From positions 248,001 through 312,000 of the forward strand of contig VWND01000026.1 of the NCBI GenBank assembly GCA_009599575.1: 64,000 bases of DNA, in the 5' to 3' direction. Both the position numbers and the translations under genes were made by a program. Source of the DNA: Blumeriella jaapii (lineage: Eukaryota > Ascomycota > Leotiomycetes > Helotiales > Drepanopezizaceae). Positions 57,901 through 64,000 of the stretch are shown piece by piece. How positions within the stretch are numbered: position 1 is the first letter of the stretch; each line of letters opens with the position of its first letter. The notes beneath the pieces are model-generated. The model did no database searches and was not told where the DNA came from. It saw nothing but the letters and a program-made list of their open reading frames with translations.

Positions 57901-59400
57901 GAAAGATGGATCCAATCTTCGACGCAACACTTCCACGCCGGTCTCCCCCGACCTTACCCTTCAGTGTCCCTGCCGCAAGGCCTCCAGACTTGCGCTCTGG
58001 ACTTGTGTTTGGACTCGAGCCCCGCTTCGGGGCGAAGGCCTGCTTCAACCTGCCCACCGGCGAGGGAGACCGTCGCTCGGAACCGTAGGAGGGAGCTCGG
58101 AGCGTCCTTTCGAGAATCGGGGGGGAGGCGGAGGCAGCCAGGGTGTCGGCGTTGGGGAAGGTTGACGCTCGCGGGGTGAGGCCGTCGAGCTGGGCACCCA
58201 ACAACGCTGGCTCGGGCAGCGTGACCGTGTGGACGAAGGGTGACGACGTGGTGAGGTATCCCGCGTGGGAGGAATGCGTGCCGCGAGGGGGCGCGATGTC
58301 GGGTGGCCTGTGGTGTTGGGTTCAGTTAGAATGTCTGGTGCCGTGTTGCACAGCAAGAAGTACACGTAAACCGCCGCGAGATGTGCACGCGCGACGAGCG
58401 CTACTTGTAGAGCACACGCGCAGTGGGGAGTAGCACTGGAGCGGGGAGGCTGTGAGCAGGCGCAGGCATGGGCCTGGAAGGGATACGAGCAGTGTAGATG
58501 AGGTAGGAGGATTGGCGTTTTTGCTGAGCTGGCGGGGAGATGGAGGAGTGGTGTTGTTGGTGTGGTGGTGTTGTGGTGAGGAGGAAGATGCCAGCAGGCC
58601 TGCCACGCTTTTCTCTCTCGCATGCGCATGGCACGTGCCGCGACGGCAGCCAAGTCAGCACAGAACTGACTGTACATATTGTACTGTACTGTCTATACAA
58701 ATTGTACAGTACTGTCTGTACTTACAGCACGTACGTACATACGGCACAGTACAGTGCAGTACTGTACTGTACAAACTTCGTACACACTGCCAGGTGCTCT
58801 GGGCTCACCAGCTGGCCATCGCGGCTCCGCACGCGAAGTGCGAGACCGACCAGGGCGTGGACAGAAGGAGGAGGAGGAGGAGGAGGAAGCAGAACAGCGG
58901 TGGCGGCGGTGACAACAACACCACGACCACCGCCACCACCGCCACCACCACCAAGACAAGAGAAGAGAAGGAAGGGGAGCGACTTACGACTCGGTGTCGG
59001 AATCGTAGGTGATGAAGCTCTGGGAGCTCTCCTGCGCCCGGTCGTCTGGGGTCGGATCGACAGCATCCTGCAGGGTCCCACGGTCCGCGACGGTTCGCCC
59101 TCGCTCGACCTCCTCGTCGACTCGCCGCTCCTCCTCCCGCTCCCGCTTCTTCTTGCGCCGTCTGACCGCGAGGACCTTCGGCACCAGCCTGGTCGTCGTG
59201 GGCGCGTCGGCATCGGCCTCCGTCACCTCGAGGCCCTTCCCGACATCCCCGGCCTCGCCCGGCGACGGGAGGCCGCTGTAGCTGTAGCTGTTGCTGCTCT
59301 TGATGGAATTGCCGGCCGAGTCCCGGCTCTTCCTCCCGCGTCGGTTCTTGGAGAAGATCTGGGACAGGCCCGTCTTGGGCGGCGACTCGGCGCGCTCCAT
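54972..59400 (-). CDS. GRAM/VASt sterol-transfer protein (LAM/Ysp2 family)
   Basis: Three exons, 59400-58988, 58307-55723 and 55675-54972, join in phase to 1233 residues. Intron 1 is 680 nt, far longer than others here; intron 2 is 47 nt. The start MERAESPPKTGLSQIFSK leads into a long Ser/Pro-rich disordered region. A GRAM domain lies at about 610-725 (FHQLFRSVPDDDYLIEDYSC, GRLYVSEGHLCFSSNIFGW). An acidic linker follows, then a VASt/StART-like domain at about 850-1040 (SITWMRNWLTTVQKCFELTV, ATRLQMNCATEWTGKSWLKG). A single membrane helix is near 1095-1113 (MRYGILVGLLVASWFHFGLG), then a charged coiled coil. This is the architecture of ER-anchored Lam/Ysp2/Ltc proteins, which move ergosterol between plasma membrane and ER at contact sites. 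Divergent from the Atg38-like gene. Confidence 0.9.
58675..58775. repeat. cluster of GTACAGTAC/GTACTGTAC words inside intron 1
   Basis: About ten overlapping ACAGTAC or GTACTGT words lie in 100 bp within the long first intron of the LAM gene, including TGTACAGTACTGTCTGTAC and GTACTGTACTGTACAAAC. Confidence 0.8.
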
Positions 59401-60137
59401 CCCGCCAGACACGAAGGGTCGCCGTCTGCCGACTGCTGTCGGGCTCGTCGGTACCGCGTCGTCCGTCGGTCGAGTTTCAAGGCGCCGTGGGGAGGAGCTG
59501 CCGCACCGAGCGCGCGAAGGCAAGCATCGAGCGTGTCTGTGGCTGTGGCTGTGGCTGTGGCTGTGGTTGTGGGGGTGCAGGTGGAGATGGAAGTGAAGTG
59601 GAAGTGGAAGTGGAAGCGGACGTGAGAGAGGGGAATGGAGAATGAGGATGGAGAAGAGAAGGGAACTGAGGATTGAGGAGTGGGATTGGGATTGGGATAG
59701 GGATTTGCGTGGGTGACGATGCCGTGTTTGACATTCGAGGTCGAGAAGAAGGGACAGTACAGAAGAAATGTCCAGCACAAGATCAGGTGACTCCGTCGCT
59801 GGCGGTGTGCTGTGCTGTGCATACATAGTGCAGTACATACATACTGTACAAACAGCACAAGACGATTAGTCATACGGTACTGTACAGTATCGTACACATT
59901 CCTGTGTTCTTCACCCCGCCCTCCCCGGCCCGCCTGTTTCCCCGCGCCGCCCAGCTTTGCTTTTCGCTTTTCTTGCCGTGAGCATCAACAGCCTCACCTT
60001 CGGCCCGAAGAAGGCTCACACGCACACACCACTCCAAGTTCGATGGCACCAGGACCACGACAGCGACCACGACAGCGACCACGACAGCGACCGCCACCGC
60101 GACAGCGACAAGCAGGAATGCCCTGAACCACGTCACC
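59401..60137. other. shared divergent promoter region (LAM / Atg38-like)
   Basis: 737 bp between two start codons on opposite strands. It holds a (GGCTGT)n tract (59538-59575), more ACAGTAC words (59815-59895) and, next to the Atg38-like gene, a (CACGACAGCGAC)n repeat at 60053-60110. Confidence 0.6.
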
Positions 60138-61764
60138 ATGGAGTCCTCACCCCTCATGCAGGTAGGCCGACCTGCCACCCTCCCAGCCCGCCGCTCCCCT
60201 CCGCTAACCCGTCGCTCAAATCTAGGCCCACGACCACGCCCGCGCGGCCTCCGTGGCCACCCAGAGCGCCGACACCACGGTCGCCATCAACGAACATGCC
60301 CTGGCCGCCGGCGAGTTCGCCCGGGCGGCCACCGGGACGCGGAGTGCCGAGGCCCTGCGGACCCTCCGGCTGCTCGAGCAACATCACCAGAGGCTGTCCG
60401 AGCTGCTCCGCTCCCCCGCCGAGACGCCAGCCGCCGCGGCGCCGGCCGAGACGGAGGGCCAGCAGGCCGTCGCGGAGAAGCCAGGCGCCACTTCGGCCGC
60501 CGTGGCAGAGCTGCGCGCCTCCAAGTCGGATCTGGGTCCGTCCCCTCTACCACGACACCCCCCGAGTCTGCACCTGCCTCGTCGCCTTCCGCCGCGAGAC
60601 TTGAGCTCTTCGATCGCGAGCAATCTCGCGTCGGCCAGAGGCATACGGGCGAACCACGTCAGGCAGCCGCTGTCCCCAAGTGTCTCGACACAACAAGCGG
60701 CCGGGGGGCTGGAGGCCCTTCCGCGCCGAGACGGGAGTCGATCCAAGGTCCCGGCGAGCATTCCCGAGGACTCGCAGCCAAGCTGGCTTCCGCCGGCAAG
60801 GACCAGTCCGAGGCAGGACGAGCCACGGCTCTCCGTCCCCGTGGCCGCGGTGCCGAGCGCTCACGAGGAAGGATTCTCGCGTTTCTACAATACCTTCGAG
60901 AGCATTCTCTCCAAGCTCTCGGCACCCCTCGCCTTTGCGGGCCTTCCTCTCTTGTCCGAGGAAGTTCAGGCTCCGGCCCCGGAACCGAGCAAGGGCAAGC
61001 CACGCCCCCAGCGTGAACGCTGCGGCTCCGACCCCGACCTCACGAAATATATCTCGCGTGCCGCACTTCGCGCCTCGGCCCGTGACGGCCACTCGGGCAA
61101 CGACTCGTTCTACGTCGTGCCGACCGGGGGCGGCACCATCCCGTACGCGGCCATCGTCTCCTACGAGCAGAAAGAGAAGCGGAGAATGGCCGCATCCGTG
61201 CACAGCGAGAACGCGGATCTCTTCGCCGACCCAAACGACCATGACGATTTCGTCGATGCCCGAGAAACCCCCATGCCTGCATCCCCGTCGGCTTCTCGGC
61301 GGAGCACCCGTCGGAAGCTAAGTTCCCGAGAAGTCGAGCGCCAAGTCGAGGAGCTGGACATGGAGAACAAGAGCCTGAAAGACTACATCGACAAGCTGAG
61401 TAAACGACTGCACGCGTTCGAGATGTCTGCGCAGCAGAACAGCATGGCCTTGCAAGAGAGCATGCGCTTGACGCGGACCATGAGCCCGGCGCGGGAGCTG
61501 TCTGGTCGTGGCGATGAGGGCCTCAAGCAGAGGCTTGCGGAACTGGAGGAGCACGTCTCGCGCAGCGGGAAGGAGGTTGATCGGCTCGGGAGGGAGAACG
61601 AAAAGTTGAAGAGCGTGATCATCCGATACCGCGATCGTTGGGAGAAGCTGAAAGAGGGCGCGAAGACGAGACGGGATGCCAGTGCGAACAAGGACGCGGC
61701 TCCGGGCACGGAGGTGCCGAAGACAGACGCTGATCCGGGCACTCCTCGCTTCATGGCCGGATGA
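60138..61764 (+). CDS. MIT-domain coiled-coil protein, Atg38/NRBF2-like
   Basis: Exon 1 (60138-60161) encodes MESSPLMQ; exon 2 (60226-61764) follows a 64-nt intron with a CGCTAAC branch. The product is 520 residues. Residues 9-75 form a three-helix MIT-like domain (AHDHARAASVATQSADTTVA, HALAAGEFARAATGT, EALRTLRLLEQHHQRLSELL). After a disordered stretch a conserved-looking block reads FYNTFESILSKLSAPLAFAG and, later, FYVVPTGGGTIPYAAIVSYE. The last 150 residues are coiled coil (REVERQVEELDMENKSLKDY, LAELEEHVSRSGKEVDRLGR). An N-terminal MIT plus C-terminal coiled coil is the layout of Atg38/NRBF2, which links Atg14-Vps34 and Vps15-Vps30 in the autophagy PI3-kinase complex. The assignment rests on layout and partial motifs; another MIT scaffold is possible. 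Confidence 0.65.
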
Positions 61765-61853
61765 GAGCATCTTCAAGCTGACCGTCACGGGTAGATCCTC
61801 TGCTTTCATGACCCCCCATCTTGCGTTGCTTTGTTTTGCTTCCCAGCCTATCT

Positions 61854-62627
61854 CTACACATGCTCTTCCTCGCTCTCCTCAAAGGACTCCATGACTTCGT
61901 CATCAAAGCCCAACGTCACATCGTCAGCGTGAAACCTCATCGCGAACGCCAGATTCCGAAATCGCTGGTCTCCCAGCCCAGTCGACCGCAAGTCATTTGC
62001 CCGCTCCACGTACGCCCTCCGCTCGCGCCACCTCTCCCTCTTCTCGCTCGCCCCTCGCCGCGCAATTCCACGACGCATCCATGGCGCGGGGCACCGTGTC
62101 CAGGAAGAGCGATGACGCCCCGGAATTCCGTAGCTCTCATCCACGACGATGTTGTCGTGCCGGAATTTCCGGTGCGCGATGAGGAACGGGCGCCGTCGCA
62201 GGACGAGATGTGCGGCCCTCCCTGCCTAAAGTTCAGGGGGAAGGCTGCGATGGAAGCGAGCGAGCACCTCCTCCACGGGGCTGGCTGGCATGATTTTATG
62301 GATCTCGGCCCGCGAAGGTGAGAAGCGCGCGTGAGTCGCCCACGCCTCGAAGAAGGCTGTCACCATGTCGAAGGGTCCGCCGATTCCTGGGAGCGGGCCA
62401 ACATCTTAGCGGCCGTCTTCCCGCTTGACGATGGTCCTTATCTTCGGCCGACGCCCCTGAATCCTCGCCGTCGCATCAACAAAGACCGCTCTTACGCCCT
62501 CGGGAAACCCCCCCCTTGATGCGCCGGCCACACGCCCTCTATCAACAACTATAGCATATTCCCCGGCCAATACCCCATCAGCATAGGTGCCACACGCATC
62601 GGATCCCCATCTTCCGTCTCGCCGCAC
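61854..62627 (-). pseudogene. APH-type phosphotransferase relic
   Basis: On the minus strand, pieces in shifting frames follow the order of fungal APH (choline kinase-like) proteins: GPFDMVTAFFEAWATHARF, then VEEVLARFHRSLPPEL, then FRHDNIVVDESYGI where the catalytic loop should be, VIALPGHG for the metal-binding loop, and a C-terminal LRSTGLGDQRFRNLAFAMRF. The canonical catalytic His-x-Asp context is altered (KFRHDN), and several frameshifts and a stop separate the pieces. It lies between two intact genes and could be a local duplicate that decayed. Not expected to be active. Confidence 0.65.
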
Positions 62628-63145
62628 CCTCAGACCCGCCGCACCGGGTCGCTGAGCGGTAGGTCAACAGGTCGTTGGGCAGGAAAGTTGTGCATGTTCT
62701 TGGGTCGAGGAGAGAGAGGGAGGGACGGAGGATCTGGATTCAAGAAAGTGCTGTGTGGACTCATGGAATTGTAATGGAGCGGAAAGTGGGGTCAAGGCGA
62801 GCTTTCGGTAGACAGAGACCTACTTCTGTACGTGCCTGCCTCCTTGGTACTGTAGGATGGGACATCTTGCGTTGCGAGTGGGTAGGTTTGGCTATGAGAG
62901 AGAGGTAGGTACTTGCTAGGTATCTGTCTGGGTCGTGAGCCTGGGGCAAGATGGCAAGAAAGAAAGATAGAAAGAAAGGTGGACCGATCGGCTATAATAT
63001 GTAAGGACGATGCCGCTGTCGCAGATTTCGTAATGTGCTTTTCTAGTGAGAAAGGCAAAAATCTAGAAGTCTTGCTTAGAGCGCCCCCCCACCCCCCAAC
63101 ACCTCGCTAAATCACTACCCGAATCCGACAAAGCAAGCAGCACAT
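62628..63145. other. spacer between APH relic and RPC31
   Basis: About 500 bp, no gene seen; 3' flank of the Pol III gene. Confidence 0.5.
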
Positions 63146-64000
63146 CTAGTAATCGTCGCCTCGCCCCCCACCATCGTCATCGTCAGCATCGCTGTCGCCT
63201 CCGTCAAAATACTGCTCCGCGTCGTAATCGCCCCCGTCATCATCCTCAAACTCCGAGTCGACCATGGCCTCCTCGTCCTCCTCGTTGGGCTCCTCGTCGT
63301 CATCGGCACCCTCGGTCGCTTTGGCGATGCGATCGTTCAGCAGGCTAAGCTTGGCGTCGACATCGGCGCCGTTGCGGCCGGCCAGCGCCGTTTTGCGCTT
63401 CTCGATGCGCTCGAGGTGCTTGCGGACTTCGGTGCCGGCGTCGCCTTCGAGCGTGGGCCAGAGTTCTTTGGGGAAGAGGGATTTGTCTGGCCTCGCTCGT
63501 TAACACGGCGCCTTCCATGACCCGGAGAACCAAAAGCGACCGGGGCACATACCAAAAGGGCAATCGGAAAGCTTGGGCAGAGCGTTCTTCTTCGGGGCAT
63601 ATCGCATGCTGTAGGTCTCGACGCCGGTGAAGGGGTCCATGTCGGCCTTTGCGTTACCGCCGTACTGCGCGTTCACCTGCTCCTCGCTGAAGGTCTTCAC
63701 GCTGCCGCTGAGACGGCGCTTGGCGGGCTGGGTGTACAAGGGCCCGCGGTGGAACTTGGTCCGCAGGGTGCGCATCTCGGTGATCTGGCGGTATTCGCGC
63801 TCCGCCAGCGGCGCGGGTTTGCGCAGGTTCGGGTGCGGCTGTGGGCTCGGGTTAGAGGGCAACGGTCTTGGTAGATTGGAGGGATGTGTACGGGGAAGAG
63901 CTCCGAGGGCGCAGACTCGAGCTTGATGGTCGGATCGAATGCCCAGGTTGCGCCTTTCAACTGGCCTGGTCCTCCTCCGGGTCCTCCTCGACCGCGACCA
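63146..64000 (-). CDS. RPC31: RNA polymerase III subunit Rpc31/RPC7 (5' end cut off)
   Basis: Three exons, 64000-63892, 63838-63553 and 63486-63146, are joined by 53- and 66-nt introns in consistent phase; only the first one or two codons are missing. The N-terminus is GRGRGGPGGGPGQLKGATWA followed by FDPTIKL, the Rpc31 opening. The middle has REYRQITEMRTLRTKFHRGP and KTFSEEQVNAQYGGNAKADM. The C-terminal 50 residues are almost all Asp and Glu, ending DDDDGGGRGDDY. Rpc31 belongs to the Rpc31-Rpc34-Rpc82 trimer needed for initiation at tRNA and 5S genes. About 245 residues, normal for the family. Confidence 0.92.

Noticed and set aside
1..64000. tRNA or rRNA genes
   Set aside because: I looked for GGTTCGAATCC-type T-arm boxes and rRNA-like stretches and saw none with a matching cloverleaf.
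1..64000. CRISPR arrays, bacterial operons or attachment sites
   Set aside because: Tandem arrays here lack unique spacers, and the gene structure is eukaryotic throughout.

Overview
This window is nuclear DNA of a filamentous ascomycete (Pezizomycotina; Dothideomycetes is a guess). The genes carry 42-680 nt spliceosomal introns with GTRNGT donors, CTAAC/CTGAC branch sites and YAG acceptors. There are a Zn2Cys6 regulator, a PTH11-type rhodopsin-like membrane protein and a fungal arginine attenuator peptide. The repeats carry the C-to-T/G-to-A pattern of repeat-induced point mutation (RIP). Exon boundaries were assigned by eye and checked by reading frame; nothing was searched against a database.

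Layout. 1-1582 (-): 3' part of a P-loop kinase like nicotinamide riboside kinase. 1760-5551: gene-free. 5552-8780 (-): a cyclin, then an Acinus-like SAP/RRM splicing factor. 11880-14933 (+): a rhodopsin-like membrane protein and electron-transfer flavoprotein beta. 15869-17783 (+): the arginine-specific carbamoyl-phosphate synthase small subunit, preceded by its 24-codon attenuator uORF, which is split over three exons. 19811-22995 (-): a Zn2Cys6 transcription factor with an apparent 1-nt frameshift. 22996-35513: a long gene-poor, microsatellite-rich stretch with one small secreted Cys-rich protein (31486-31785). 35514-37649 (+): an RBR ubiquitin ligase. 39991-48030: an AT-rich, RIP-degraded Ty1/copia retrotransposon whose right LTR is interrupted by a younger Gag-only LTR element; both target-site duplications are intact. 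48226-48700 (+): a second small secreted Cys-rich protein, 195 bp from the retrotransposon end. 48915-49365: a metallophosphoesterase relic. 49788-50699 (-): an unrecognised gene. 51202-52258 (+): an ankyrin-repeat protein. 54972-59400 (-): a GRAM/VASt sterol-transfer (LAM/Ysp2) protein. 60138-61764 (+): an Atg38/NRBF2-like MIT protein, divergent from it. 61854-62627: a broken APH-type phosphotransferase. 63146-64000 (-): RNA polymerase III subunit Rpc31/RPC7, cut by the window end.

How it fits together. The housekeeping genes (arginine synthesis, ETF, Pol III, splicing, autophagy, sterol transfer) occupy compact GC-balanced blocks. Between them lie two accessory zones. One (23-34 kb) is rich in simple repeats and in a recurring short palindromic word, ACAGTAC/GTACTGT. 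The other (40-49 kb) is a RIPed retrotransposon nest. Each zone holds a small secreted eight-cysteine protein, the layout seen around effector genes in plant-associated fungi. The signals most worth following are the spliced attenuator uORF, the two secreted-protein genes, the nested elements with their one-sided RIP load, and the dispersed ACAGTAC word.
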